Made by a program: the position numbers and the translations under genes. The notes below the pieces were generated by a model. It searched no databases and had not been told where the DNA came from. It was given only the letters and a program-made list of their open reading frames with translations. A stretch of DNA of 64,000 bases from JADJNY01 sp046349615 (GTDB taxonomy: Bacteria; Planctomycetota; UBA1135; GCA-002686595): positions 124,001-188,000 of the forward strand of contig JAXMBZ010000005.1 in NCBI GenBank assembly GCA_046349615.1, read 5' to 3'. Positions 15,975 through 24,953 of the stretch are shown here, one piece after another. Each line of letters starts with the position of its first letter. The first letter of the stretch is position 1.

Positions 15975-17216
15975 ATGGGCTCCACGACTCGATCGATCGT
16001 CTTCGCCGTCCTCGCGCTCGCGGGCGCGCGCTCGATTGCCTTCGCACAGGGCGCGCAGGACGCGCAGGCTCCCGACGCGCGCCGCGTGCCGCCCGCGCCC
16101 GAAGCGACGGCCGCCGACCGCGCGCCGAAGAGCCCCGACGACGCGCGCACCGTGATGACGAAGGCCGTGCGCTTCCTGTTGAAGGAGCAGAAGAAGGACG
16201 GCTCGTGGTGCTCCGACGCGATCGAGACGCTCTCCGAGGCGTCGTTCGGCTTCGCGCTCGAGACCTGGTACTGCTTCAAGCTCGGCGCGAACGGGCTCGC
16301 GATCCAGGCGCTGCTCGTGCAGGAGGACTCGCCCGAAGTCCGCGCGTCGCTCGAGCGCGCGCTCCAGTACTTCTGCACGACGCGCGTCCCGAAACGCGGC
16401 AGCGAGTGGGACGTCGACTACGCGTGGTCGAGCGTCGAGGGCTTCGTCGCGCTCGTCGCGGCGGCGCAGGACCCGCGTTTCCAGACGAAGGAGTGGCAGA
16501 CGGCGATCCGCGCGCGCGCGCTGGAGTTCTACGCGCTGCTCGAAGCGACGCAGGAGCCGAAGGGCGGGTGGGGCTACTACGAGGGCCCCGTCGTGTCGCG
16601 CCGTCCGACGTGGTCGACGTCGTTCACGACGGCGTCGGTGATCCCCGCGCTCGTCGACGCGGAGACGAAGCTCAAGTGGCCCGTCAACCCGAAGGTGCGC
16701 GAGGCCGCCGTGAAGTACGTGCAGCAGTGCGCGCTGCCGAACGGCGCGTACGAGTACGACCTGAACCCGATCCCGCGCATCTCGGGCGGCGAGCACATCA
16801 ACCGCGTGAAGGGCTCGCTCGGGCGCATCCAGGTGTGCAACTGGGCGCGGCGGAAGGCGGGCGACGCGAGCGTCACCGACGACAAGCTGCGCGAGGGACT
16901 GAAGTCGTTCTTCGAGGACCACGAGTTCCTCGACGAGGCGCGGCTGCGCCCGATCCCGCACGAGGGGTATTACGCGGTCGCGGCGTACTTCTACTTCTTC
17001 GGGCACGCGTACGCGGGGCAGGTGATCGAGCTCCTGCCCGCCGCGGAGCGCGAGGCCTGGCACAAGAAGCTGCGCGGCGAGATCGCGAAGTGCCAGTGGA
17101 CGGACGGCTCGTTCATGGACTTCCTCGGCTCGCAGCACATGCAGGTCGCGTCGACGTCGTTCGCGATCCTGGCGCTGCGCGCGGGGCTCGGTCCGAACGT
17201 GCCGACGGGGCGGTGA
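15975..17216 (+). CDS. secreted prenyltransferase/squalene-oxidase-repeat protein (copy 1)
   Basis: 413 aa with a signal peptide (about residues 1-24, ending AFA) and a Pro/Ala-rich linker, then an alpha/alpha-barrel repeat domain like squalene-hopene cyclases and prenyltransferase beta subunits. QW-like repeats appear as KDGSWCSDAIETLSE, PKGGWGYYEGPVVSR and PNGAYEYDLNPIPR. The cyclase acid motif DxDDTA is missing; WDVDYAW stands at a comparable place. It is exported, so catalysis on membrane terpenes is doubtful and a binding or scaffold role is as likely. Strong ribosome site GGGAGGTG just upstream of the ATG at 15975. About half identical to the protein at 18163-19470. Confidence 0.8.
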   Translation: MGSTTRSIVFAVLALAGARSIAFAQGAQDAQAPDARRVPPAPEATAADRAPKSPDDARTVMTKAVRFLLKEQKKDGSWCSDAIETLSEASFGFALETWYCFKLGANGLAIQALLVQEDSPEVRASLERALQYFCTTRVPKRGSEWDVDYAWSSVEGFVALVAAAQDPRFQTKEWQTAIRARALEFYALLEATQEPKGGWGYYEGPVVSRRPTWSTSFTTASVIPALVDAETKLKWPVNPKVREAAVKYVQQCALPNGAYEYDLNPIPRISGGEHINRVKGSLGRIQVCNWARRKAGDASVTDDKLREGLKSFFEDHEFLDEARLRPIPHEGYYAVAAYFYFFGHAYAGQVIELLPAAEREAWHKKLRGEIAKCQWTDGSFMDFLGSQHMQVASTSFAILALRAGLGPNVPTGR

Positions 17217-17443
17217 GCGCGCGGGAGCGACCCAGGCGTTCGCCCGCGGATCCGGACGCGCGCGCGACCCCGCGGGCCTGCCGTTCCGCTTCCGGACGCG
17301 CACTCGCAGCGGCGCGTCCTTGCCGAAGTGCGACGCGCCGGGCGCCGTTCGGCCATTGACCCGAGCGACGCTCGCGAGCGACACTCGCGCGTCGTCTCGT
17401 CCCTCGCGGCCTCACGGCGCCCCCCCGGCGCGGAGAGAACCTC

Positions 17444-18166
17444 ATGTCGATCACGCGTTCGTCGTTCGTGCTCCCCCTCGTCTTCCTGGCCCTCGCTGCG
17501 TGCTCGACGACCGGCTCGAAGTCCGGCGGCGGACCGGCCGACGCGCCGGCCGCGAAGCCCGCGGCCGCGAAGGGCGAGGACGCCGCCGAGGCGCTCGCGA
17601 AGAAGAAGTTCGAGCTCGAGTGCGCGCGCCTCGAGCAGCGCATCAAGAAGCTGGGCAACGAGGCCGAGGAACGCTCCGCCGCGAGCGAGATCGACGAGGC
17701 CGAGCGCGGGCTGCGCGACGCGCGCGAGGCGCTCGAGAAGTTCCGGAGCCACGAGAAGCCCGTCAAGCTCGACGAGAGCAAGCTCGACCTCGACCAGGCG
17801 ATCCAGCGCCGCACCGAGCAGCAGCAGGAGCTCGACGAGCTCGAAGCGATGTACAAGCAGGAAGAGCTCGCGACGCTGACGAAGGAGCTCGTGCTCTCGC
17901 GCGGGCGCAAGGCGCTCGACTTCGCGAAGCGCGCGCTCGAGCTGCGCACGAAGAACATCGAGCAGGCGAACACGGTCGAGCTGCCGCGCCGCGAGCGCGA
18001 GCTCAACGAAGCGCTCGCGAAGGCCGAGCGGCGGCTCGCCGAGGCGCGCGCGAAGGCCGAGAAGCTGAAGCTCGAGAACCAGCTCGAGACGATGAAGTCG
18101 GAGCACGCGCTCGCCGAGCTCGAGAAGGAGGTCGCGAAGCTCGAGAAGAAGGACGGCGCGTCGTGA
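17444..18166 (+). CDS. coiled-coil lipoprotein
   Basis: 240 aa. Lipobox LAAC puts the lipidated Cys at residue 20. An Ala/Gly/Pro-rich linker follows, then an almost unbroken charged helix from about residue 45 to the end, rich in Glu, Lys, Leu and Ala with heptad character (for example ERELNEALAKAERRLAEARA). It probably forms a rod in the periplasm, anchored in a membrane. It sits between the two alpha/alpha-barrel proteins and overlaps the second by GTGA, so it should be co-expressed with copy 2 and with eboA and eboB. GGAGAGAA upstream of the ATG at 17444 is a fair ribosome site. No specific family recognised. Confidence 0.75.
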   Translation: MSITRSSFVLPLVFLALAACSTTGSKSGGGPADAPAAKPAAAKGEDAAEALAKKKFELECARLEQRIKKLGNEAEERSAASEIDEAERGLRDAREALEKFRSHEKPVKLDESKLDLDQAIQRRTEQQQELDELEAMYKQEELATLTKELVLSRGRKALDFAKRALELRTKNIEQANTVELPRRERELNEALAKAERRLAEARAKAEKLKLENQLETMKSEHALAELEKEVAKLEKKDGAS

Positions 18167-19470
18167 GCTTCGGCTCCGTCCGGGCCGCGCTCGCGGGGTG
18201 CGTGCTCGCCGCGGCGCTCCCCGCGTCGGCGCAGGCACCGGTCGCGAGCCCCGCCTCGCCGCCGACGCCGGCGACGAGTTCCGCGCCGAGCGCGCAGGAC
18301 GCGCCCGTCACGGACGCCGACCGCGCGCGCGCCGAGCAGGAGGCGATGACGCGCACCTACTCGACGGACGACGCGCTGACGAGCGTCAAGCGCTCCGTGC
18401 AATTCCTGCTCGACAAGCAGAACCCCGACGGTTCGTGGGGGACGAGCACGGTCGAGTCGCTCTTCGAGCTCAACTACTCGAAGGCGAGCTTCTACGCGTG
18501 GAAGGTCGCCGGCGGCGCGATCTCGACGATGGCGTTGATGAAGGTCGACGAGACGCCCGAGCGCCGCGTCGCGCTCGAACGCGCGCTCCAGTACCTCGTC
18601 TCGACCGATCGGCCGAAGCGCGGCAACGACTGGGACATCGACAACAACTGGGCGGCGCTCTACGTCTTCATCTGCCTCGTCGAGGCGGCGAACGATCCGC
18701 GCTTCCAGTCGGCGGACTGGCAGAAGCGCTTCCAGGAGCGCGGCACCGAGTACTTCCAGCACCTCGCTGCGAACCAGGAGCCGAAGGGCGGCTGGGGCTA
18801 CTACGAAGGTCCCGTCGTCGGGCGTCATCCGAGCTGGTCGACCTCGTTCGCGACGGCGTGCGTGATCCCGGCGCTCGTCGAGGCGAAGGAGATGGGCTGG
18901 CCGATCGATCAGAAAGTGATCGACGGCGCCGTGCACTACGTCCAAGCGTGCGCGCTGCCGAACGGCGCGTACCAATACGACCTGCGCACGGTCATCCCGA
19001 CGAACCTCGCGACCGAGAACATCGACAACGTGAAGGGCTCGCTCGGGCGCATCCAGGTGTGCAACTGGGCGCTGCGCAAGGCGGGCGTCGCGAGCGTGAC
19101 CGACGACGTCGCGCGCCGCGGGCTCGGCTTCTTCTTCGAGGACCACAAGTTCCTCGACGTCGCGCGGTGGAAGCCCGTCCCGCACGAGTCGTACTACGCG
19201 AACGCGGGCTACTTCTACTTCTTCGGGCACTACCACGCCGCGCAGTTGATCAACACGCTGCCCGCCGCGGAGCGCGAAGCGTGGCACGCGAAGCTGCGGC
19301 CGCACCTCGTGAAGACGCAGATGAAGGACGGATCCCAGGCCGACTTCCCCGGCTCGTTCTACTCGTGGACCTACGGCACCGGCTTCGCGATCCTCGCGCT
19401 CGAACTGGGGTTGCACCCCGAGCGCTTCGAGCGCGCGCGCCGCGCCGCGAAGGGAAAGGAAGCGAAGTGA
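18163..19470 (+). CDS. secreted prenyltransferase/squalene-oxidase-repeat protein (copy 2)
   Basis: 435 aa from GTG at 18163, which overlaps the previous stop and begins a good signal peptide ending ASA (about residue 22). After a Pro/Ala/Ser linker comes the same alpha/alpha-barrel domain as copy 1: NPDGSWGTSTVESLFE, PKGGWGYYEGPVVGR, PNGAYQYDLRTVIP and SLGRIQVCNWALRKAG are nearly shared blocks. WDIDNNW replaces the cyclase DxDD motif. The two copies flank the lipoprotein gene and probably arose by duplication. The stop overlaps the eboA start by GTGA, tying this unusual exported protein to the ebo genes. Function unknown. Confidence 0.8.
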   Translation: MSFGSVRAALAGCVLAAALPASAQAPVASPASPPTPATSSAPSAQDAPVTDADRARAEQEAMTRTYSTDDALTSVKRSVQFLLDKQNPDGSWGTSTVESLFELNYSKASFYAWKVAGGAISTMALMKVDETPERRVALERALQYLVSTDRPKRGNDWDIDNNWAALYVFICLVEAANDPRFQSADWQKRFQERGTEYFQHLAANQEPKGGWGYYEGPVVGRHPSWSTSFATACVIPALVEAKEMGWPIDQKVIDGAVHYVQACALPNGAYQYDLRTVIPTNLATENIDNVKGSLGRIQVCNWALRKAGVASVTDDVARRGLGFFFEDHKFLDVARWKPVPHESYYANAGYFYFFGHYHAAQLINTLPAAEREAWHAKLRPHLVKTQMKDGSQADFPGSFYSWTYGTGFAILALELGLHPERFERARRAAKGKEAK

Positions 19471-20393
19471 CGACCGCGGACGTGCGTGCTTTCCTCGGCG
19501 ACCTCCTGCGCGAGCGCGAGCCCGCGCCCGCGTGGACCTGGCTCCAGAACGCCGCCGCGGAGGTCGAGCGCGGCGTCGACGACGTGCGCTTCTCGAGCCT
19601 GATCTCGCTCGTGAGCCGCTACTCGCGCCGCGGGCCGCTCGCGCCGAGCGCGGCGGAGCGCGCGCGCGCGGACGAGCTCCTGCGCGGCTTCGACCCGGAG
19701 CGCTGGACGATGTTCGAGACCGCGCGCGCATGGCTCGTGCTCGCGCGTCGCGACCTCGAGCGCGCGAGCGCGGTGCAGGCGCTCGAGGAGTGCTTCCAGT
19801 ACGCCGACGTCGGCGAGCTCTGCGCGCTCCACAAGTCGATCGCGCTGCTCCCCGGGCCCGAGCGCTTCGTCTGGCGCATGGGCGAGGGCTGCCGCAGCTC
19901 GATGCGCGCCGTGTACGAGGCCGCCGCGTGCGACTCGCCGTTCGCGGCGCGGCACTTCGACGACGTCGCGTGGCGGCAGCTCGTGATCAAGGCGCTCTTC
20001 GTCGAGGCGCCGCTGTGGCGCGTCCACGGGCTCGACGGACGGCTCTCCGAGGAGCTCGCGCGCATGGCGCTCGACCTCTGCGACGAGCGGCGCTCCGCGC
20101 ACCGGCCCGTGCAGCACGAGCTGTGGCTCGTGCTCGGGAAGCACGGCGGCGAGCGCGCGCTCACGGCGCTCGAGAAGGAACTCGCGGGCACGAACGCGCG
20201 CGGACGCCGTGCCGCGGCGATCGCGCTCGCGCGCGCGGGCAAGCTCCAACGCCTCGCCGAGCTCGCGGCGAAGGAGGCCGATCCCGTCGTGCGCGCGACG
20301 ATGGAGTCCGCGCTCCGCGGCGAGATTTCCCAGCGTGCCTATCGCGTGCTCGATCCGAACGAGCGCGAACCGTCGGCCGCCGCCGCGCGCTGA
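19467..20393 (+). CDS. eboA: EboA-domain protein
   Basis: 308 aa helical protein. It matches the EboA family through conserved stretches such as ERFVWRMGEGCRSSMRAVYE, HFDDVAWRQLVIKALFVEAP and HGLDGRLSEELARMALD, with HEAT-like helices at the C-terminus. EboA is encoded with a TatD-like hydrolase (EboB), a UbiA prenyltransferase, a dehydroquinate-synthase-like protein and others in the ebo cluster. That cluster has been linked to precursor export in cyanobacterial scytonemin synthesis and to nematode deterrence in Pseudomonas; the biochemical role of EboA is not known. The GTG start at 19467 overlaps the upstream stop; 40 bp separate it from eboB. Confidence 0.88.
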   Translation: MTTADVRAFLGDLLREREPAPAWTWLQNAAAEVERGVDDVRFSSLISLVSRYSRRGPLAPSAAERARADELLRGFDPERWTMFETARAWLVLARRDLERASAVQALEECFQYADVGELCALHKSIALLPGPERFVWRMGEGCRSSMRAVYEAAACDSPFAARHFDDVAWRQLVIKALFVEAPLWRVHGLDGRLSEELARMALDLCDERRSAHRPVQHELWLVLGKHGGERALTALEKELAGTNARGRRAAAIALARAGKLQRLAELAAKEADPVVRATMESALRGEISQRAYRVLDPNEREPSAAAAR

Positions 20394-20433
20394 ACCTGCT
20401 GAGCCCAACGCCCGAGCCCGAACCGAGGACCGC

Positions 20434-21330
20434 ATGCGCTTCTTCGACCCGCACATCCACATGACGAGCCGCACGACAAACGACCTCGAGGCGATGGCCC
20501 AGGCCGGCGTGCGCGCGATCATCGAGCCCGCGTTCTGGCTCGGGCAGGCGCGCACGCAGAAGGGGACGTTCATCGACTACTTCAACAGCCTGCTCGGCTG
20601 GGAGCGCTTCCGTTCGTCGCAGTTCGGCATCGCGCACTACTGCGCGATCGGCCTGAACTCGAAGGAAGCCAACAACGAGCGGCTCGCGGCGGAGGTGCTC
20701 GAGCTCGTCCCGCGCTTCGCGTTGAAGGAAGGCGTCGTCGCGATCGGCGAGATCGGCTACGACGAGATCACGCCGGCGGAGGAGCGCGCCTACATCGCGC
20801 AGCTCCGCTTCGCGGTCGAGCACGACATGGTCGTGATGGTCCACTCGCCGCACCGCGACAAGAAGCGCGGCATCCGCCGGTCGCTCGACGTCGCGCGCGA
20901 TTGCGGCCTCGCGATGAACAAGCTCGTGATCGACCACAACAACGAGGAGACGGTCGAGGACGTCCTCGAGCGCGGCGCCTGGGCCGCGTTCACGATCTAC
21001 CCGCACACGAAGATGGGCTCCGAGCGCATGGTCGAGCTCGTCAAGAAGTACGGGCCGGAGCGCATCATCGTCGACAGCTCGGCCGACTGGGGCGTGAGCG
21101 ACCCGCTCTCCGTGCCGAAGACCGCGAAGTTGATGCTCGACCGCGGCGTTCCCATGGAGCACGTCGAGCTCACGACGTGGAAGAACGCGCTCGACGCGTA
21201 CGCGCAGTCGGGACAGATCGACGTCGACGCGCTGATGCGGTCGCCCGTGATCGATCAATCGAAGCTCTTCTTCGAGAGCTCCGTCCTCCGCGGACAAGCG
21301 CCGCGCGTGGACGAGCCGGTGCGCAACTGA
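20434..21330 (+). CDS. eboB: EboB, TatD-family metal-dependent hydrolase
   Basis: 298 aa TIM-barrel hydrolase. Metal ligands fit DPHIHM at the N-terminus, the Glu in GEIGYDE, the His of MVHSPH, the His of IDHNNEE and the Asp of VDSSADWG. The strings TSRTTNDLEAM, IEPAFWLGQ and TIYPHTKMGSERMVEL are typical of the EboB branch rather than generic TatD nucleases. Its substrate is unknown. It directly follows eboA, the usual order in ebo clusters. The expected eboC (UbiA) gene is absent; the next gene encodes a thioredoxin-like protein. Confidence 0.88.
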   Translation: MRFFDPHIHMTSRTTNDLEAMAQAGVRAIIEPAFWLGQARTQKGTFIDYFNSLLGWERFRSSQFGIAHYCAIGLNSKEANNERLAAEVLELVPRFALKEGVVAIGEIGYDEITPAEERAYIAQLRFAVEHDMVVMVHSPHRDKKRGIRRSLDVARDCGLAMNKLVIDHNNEETVEDVLERGAWAAFTIYPHTKMGSERMVELVKKYGPERIIVDSSADWGVSDPLSVPKTAKLMLDRGVPMEHVELTTWKNALDAYAQSGQIDVDALMRSPVIDQSKLFFESSVLRGQAPRVDEPVRN

Positions 21331-21403
21331 CCACCGGGGCCGCGCCGCGGCCTCGGAGAATCGTCGCGGGCGTCGGCGACGCCCTGGGAGGATCGAACTC
21401 GTC

Positions 21404-22354
21404 ATGAAGGCCCTCGTGCTGCTCGCGCTCGTCGCGTTCCAAGTTCCCGCTCCCGCGCCGGCTCCCACGCCTGCCCCTCAGGAGAAACCCAAGGAAAAGC
21501 CCGCCGAGAAGCCCGTCTACGACGAGCAGGCCGACGGCGCCGCGCAGATCGCGGCCGCGCTCGCGCGCGCGAAGCGCGATTCGAAGCGCGTGCTCGTGCA
21601 GTGGGGCGCGAACTGGTGCGGCTGGTGCAAGAAGCTCGACGCGACGTGCAAGAGCGACAAGGACCTCTCGCACGAACTCCTCTACGAATACGAGCTCGTG
21701 AAGATCGACGTCGGCCACTTCGACAAGCACATGGCGCTCGTGAAGCAGTACGGCGCCGAGCTCGAGAAGAGCGGCATCCCGTACCTGACCGTGCTCGACG
21801 GCGACGGCAAGGTCGTCGCGAACCAGGAGACGGGCGCGCTCGAGGTCCCGAACGAGCCGCGGCACGACGTCGCGAAGGTGCTCGGCTTCCTGAAGCAGCA
21901 CGAGGCCGCGAAACCCGACGCGCAGAAGGAGTGGGACGCGGCGTTCGCGCGCGCGAAAGCGGAAGGGAAGCGCGTCTGGCTGCACTTCGGCGCGCCGTGG
22001 TGCGGCTGGTGTCACCGCCTCGAGGATTGGATGGCGCGGCCCGAGATCGCCGCGCTGCTCGCGAAGGACTTCGTCGACCTGAAGATCGACGTCGACCGCG
22101 CGGTCGGCGCGAAGGCGATCCAGGAGCGGTTCCCGAAGAGCTCCGACCAGGGCATCCCGTGGTTCGCGTTCCTCGACGCGGACGGGAAGACGCTCGCCGA
22201 CAGCAACGGCGCGAAGGGCCGCAACGTCGGCTTCCCCGCGTCGGAGGACGAACTCGCGCACTTCGCGACGATGCTCGGCGCGGCGCGCGTCCACCTGACA
22301 CAGGACGACGTCGCGGCGCTGCTCGCGTCGCTCGCTCCGAAGAAGAAGGAGTGA
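21404..22354 (+). CDS. exported protein with two thioredoxin-like domains
   Basis: 316 aa. A short hydrophobic signal (MKALVLLALVAFQV) and a long Pro/Ala/Lys linker lead into two thioredoxin folds. Domain 1 (about residues 45-165) has NWCGWCKKLD; domain 2 (about 175-300) has PWCGWCHRLE, both WCGWC active sites of the thioredoxin_7/YyaL-like kind. Both also keep the cis-Pro region (SGIPYLTVLD and QGIPWFAFLD). It should act on disulfides outside the cytoplasm. It lies 73 bp after eboB on the same strand, so a role with the Ebo proteins is possible but not shown. A strong hairpin follows. Confidence 0.85.
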   Translation: MKALVLLALVAFQVPAPAPAPTPAPQEKPKEKPAEKPVYDEQADGAAQIAAALARAKRDSKRVLVQWGANWCGWCKKLDATCKSDKDLSHELLYEYELVKIDVGHFDKHMALVKQYGAELEKSGIPYLTVLDGDGKVVANQETGALEVPNEPRHDVAKVLGFLKQHEAAKPDAQKEWDAAFARAKAEGKRVWLHFGAPWCGWCHRLEDWMARPEIAALLAKDFVDLKIDVDRAVGAKAIQERFPKSSDQGIPWFAFLDADGKTLADSNGAKGRNVGFPASEDELAHFATMLGAARVHLTQDDVAALLASLAPKKKE

Positions 22355-22420
22355 GGCGTCGCGCGGCGCGCAGTCCGCGCTCGACGGGCCGCGGCACGCC
22401 GCCGCGCACCGCCCGAACAC

Positions 22421-22456
22421 CGAGGGCCGCATGGAGCGCACTCCACGCGGCCCTCG
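22421..22456. terminator. bidirectional hairpin terminator
   Basis: CGAGGGCCGC pairs with GCGGCCCTCG (10 bp), and inside it TGGAG pairs with CTCCA around CGCA. It sits between two convergent genes, 67 bp after one and 38 bp after the other. There is no U-tract, as is common in GC-rich genomes. Confidence 0.75.
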
Positions 22457-22493
22457 TTCGTCCTTCACCGCGGCGCCGCGGCGTCCGCTCCGT

Positions 22494-24650
22494 TCACGGC
22501 ACCCACTGCAACACGACGCCGTTCGAGCGGTTCGAGGTCGCCGCCGTGCAGAAGTTCGCCGAGTTCCGGTAGAACACCTGGTAGAAGTACGTGCCGCCCG
22601 TCGCCGGGACCGCGCCGCGCACGCTGAGGAGCGGGTCGCCCGCGATCGGGAAGCTCGCCGTGCCGCCGCCGATCGACTTCGTGCCGAGGCGGACGAGGTT
22701 GCCCGTCAGGCAGGAGAGACCGTCGTCGATCGGCGACGCCGGCATCTGCGCGTCCGACTGGATGAAGATGCAGAACGCGCCGGTCATGTTCGCGCACGTG
22801 AGCACGGTGTCGTCCGACGACACGTCGACGTTGCCCGCGCCGGTGAGCAGCGCGCCGTCGGCGTAGGTCGAGTTCGAGCAGCCGTGGCCGACCAAGCCGG
22901 AGTTGACGCACGGGCAGGGAACGCCCGAGTCGTCGCCGGGGCAGAAGGAGGTGATCGTGCCGGTGCACGGGCTCGTGTCGCAGACGGTCTCCTGTGCGAA
23001 GACGCCGATGTCCATCGGGCCCCAGCCGACGACGGTGTCCCAGCCGACGTGCGCGGTGGAGGGGCCGTTGCTGCTCGGGAGGTTGCCGTTCCCGCCCGAC
23101 GTGATGTCGAACCAGATGTCCGAACGCCCATTCTGAGCGTAGATCAAGTTCTGGATGCGGCCGTAGCGCTGCTTGCCCGCCGCGTTCGGCGCGAGACCGC
23201 CGAGCGAGATGCACTTCTGCTCGGCGAGCGCGAGACTTCCCGCGAACATCGGCGAGGCGAAGCTCGTCCCGACCGAGTTGTTGACCAGCGTGTTGCTCCA
23301 GTAGAACGGGTACGCGCCTCCGCTGCCGCTCCCCGCCGCGTGGAAGGCGAGGTCGGGGACGAGACGCTTGTTGTTCGTGCCCGTGATCGCCGGCACGCCG
23401 GTGCCGACCTGCCACGCGGGACGGACGTTGAACGTCGCCGTGTTCGTGCTCCACCCGCCGCCGCTGCCGCTCCACACGACCTCGGAGGTGCGCTGGTTGG
23501 TCGTCGTGTTCACGTTCGCGATCGTGCCGCCGACCATGAGCACCTCGGGGTCGTAGTCCGGGTAGGAGTACGGCTCGAGCGTCGTGCCGGAGTCGCCGCT
23601 CGCGCACATGTACGTGATGCCCTGCGTCGTCATCGCGACGTGTTGGTTGTGCGCGGCCGTCACCGTGCTCGCGTTGATGTTCCAGCCGTAGCTCTCGGAG
23701 ATGACGTCGCACTGGTTGTCGCTCGACTCCGTCGACAGCACCGCGATCAGGTCGTAGCTCAGGTTGCTGTCGTAGATGCGGATCGTCGCGAGCGGCGCGA
23801 TGCCGAGCTCCATCTGGATGTCGAGGTCGCCCTCGCCGCCCGCCGAGCCGGCGCCCGCTCCGCCGCCGCCGCACGGAATCGTCGAGAGGTTCGTGCCCGC
23901 CCCGCCCGCCGGCGTCGGGAGCGCGAAGTGCGAGATGTACAGCAGCCAGTTGTTGGCGCGGAACCCGTCGAAGTTCGACACGCCGATCTTCCGCCCTTCG
24001 CCGCGCATTCCGCTCGTGAAGATCGGCGCCGTGTCGTACACGCCGCGCGCCATCGTCGGCGTGAGCAGCGTCGAGCGCGGCTCGGGCCGCGTGTAGTCCT
24101 GCAGGCCGCCGACGTCGATCACCCACGGCGCGATGTCGGCCGGGAGTTCGATCGCGGACGAGCGGGCGAAGAAGCGCGCGGGCTCGACCGCGTCGCGGGG
24201 CGTGATCTCGTACGAGCGCAGCTCCGTGTGGAACGCGCGCTCCGCCTGCGCCGCGGTCCCGTGCGCGAGCACGGCGAGGCGGTTGCGCGCGACGAGCGTG
24301 ATCGAGAAGCCCTGCTCCGTGAGGTAGCTCACGATGCGCTCGACGCGGTCCATCGGCGCGCCGAACTTCGCGCCGACCTCTTCGGGCTCGAGGAACGCGC
24401 GGTACTGCGGCGAACGGGGATCGCTGACGGCGTCGGCGTAGGCCTGCGCGCCCGCCGCATCGCGGAACGGAAGGCTGACCGAGATGTCGATCGGCCGGTC
24501 CGGCGCGACGGGACCGAGGTCGCGCGCGCGCGCCAGGACCTCGATCGAGTCGATCGGGAGCGTCGTGAGCGGCTCCTGCGCACCGGCGCTCAGCGCGGAG
24601 ACGACGACGAGAGCGGAGACGAGGAAGGCGGTTCGCGGAGACGTGCGCAT
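22494..24650 (-). CDS. secreted sedolisin (S53) protease with Cys-rich C-terminal domain
   Basis: 718 aa. Signal peptide about 1-24; pro-kumamolisin activation domain about 50-150; catalytic S53 domain about 190-545. The triad fits Glu273 and Asp277 in GGEGDLDIQ and Ser463 in GTSFASP; the oxyanion Asp353 is in ASGDSG. Sedolisins are subtilisin-fold endopeptidases, usually active at acid pH after removal of the pro-domain. From about residue 575 comes a separate Cys-rich domain (CPGDDSGVPCPCVNSG then VGHGCSNS) that also ends the three proteins at 26832-30123. The ATG at 24650 begins the signal peptide. It converges on the thioredoxin-domain gene. Confidence 0.9.
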   Translation of the reverse strand: MRTSPRTAFLVSALVVVSALSAGAQEPLTTLPIDSIEVLARARDLGPVAPDRPIDISVSLPFRDAAGAQAYADAVSDPRSPQYRAFLEPEEVGAKFGAPMDRVERIVSYLTEQGFSITLVARNRLAVLAHGTAAQAERAFHTELRSYEITPRDAVEPARFFARSSAIELPADIAPWVIDVGGLQDYTRPEPRSTLLTPTMARGVYDTAPIFTSGMRGEGRKIGVSNFDGFRANNWLLYISHFALPTPAGGAGTNLSTIPCGGGGAGAGSAGGEGDLDIQMELGIAPLATIRIYDSNLSYDLIAVLSTESSDNQCDVISESYGWNINASTVTAAHNQHVAMTTQGITYMCASGDSGTTLEPYSYPDYDPEVLMVGGTIANVNTTTNQRTSEVVWSGSGGGWSTNTATFNVRPAWQVGTGVPAITGTNNKRLVPDLAFHAAGSGSGGAYPFYWSNTLVNNSVGTSFASPMFAGSLALAEQKCISLGGLAPNAAGKQRYGRIQNLIYAQNGRSDIWFDITSGGNGNLPSSNGPSTAHVGWDTVVGWGPMDIGVFAQETVCDTSPCTGTITSFCPGDDSGVPCPCVNSGLVGHGCSNSTYADGALLTGAGNVDVSSDDTVLTCANMTGAFCIFIQSDAQMPASPIDDGLSCLTGNLVRLGTKSIGGGTASFPIAGDPLLSVRGAVPATGGTYFYQVFYRNSANFCTAATSNRSNGVVLQWVP

Positions 24651-24953
24651 GGGGATCGGAAGTTCCGATGAAGTGGGGACGCCGCGACGAGGCGAACTCG
24701 CTCGAGCGAGCCCTGCGTCCATCGCGTGTCCGGCTAGGACGCGAATCCCGTTCGAGGGGTTCCGCTCGACGACGAACGATTTTGCTCGAGGTACGTTCGT
24801 CTCGGAGATTCGACGAGTCCCTGAATGCGTGCTGAAGTCGCGCGCTCCGCGCCCTGCGCACGAGGCCGCAGTAGCCGCCAGCCGAGTGCGCAAGACCGAT
24901 CGGAGCGCGCGTCGCGTCGATCTCGCCGCGGCGGTATCCTCCGCGCCCCCGCC
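24651..24953. other. 303-bp divergent intergenic region
   Basis: Between the sedolisin and M28 peptidase start codons. It is slightly less GC-rich in its left part (around GAACGATTTTGCTCG at 24774-24788). It should hold both promoters, but I see no box pair good enough to call and no RNA gene. Confidence 0.5.

Noticed and set aside
20500..20560. eboB as an ordinary TatD DNase
   Set aside because: The metal ligands alone would allow it, but the family-specific strings and its place after eboA point to EboB.
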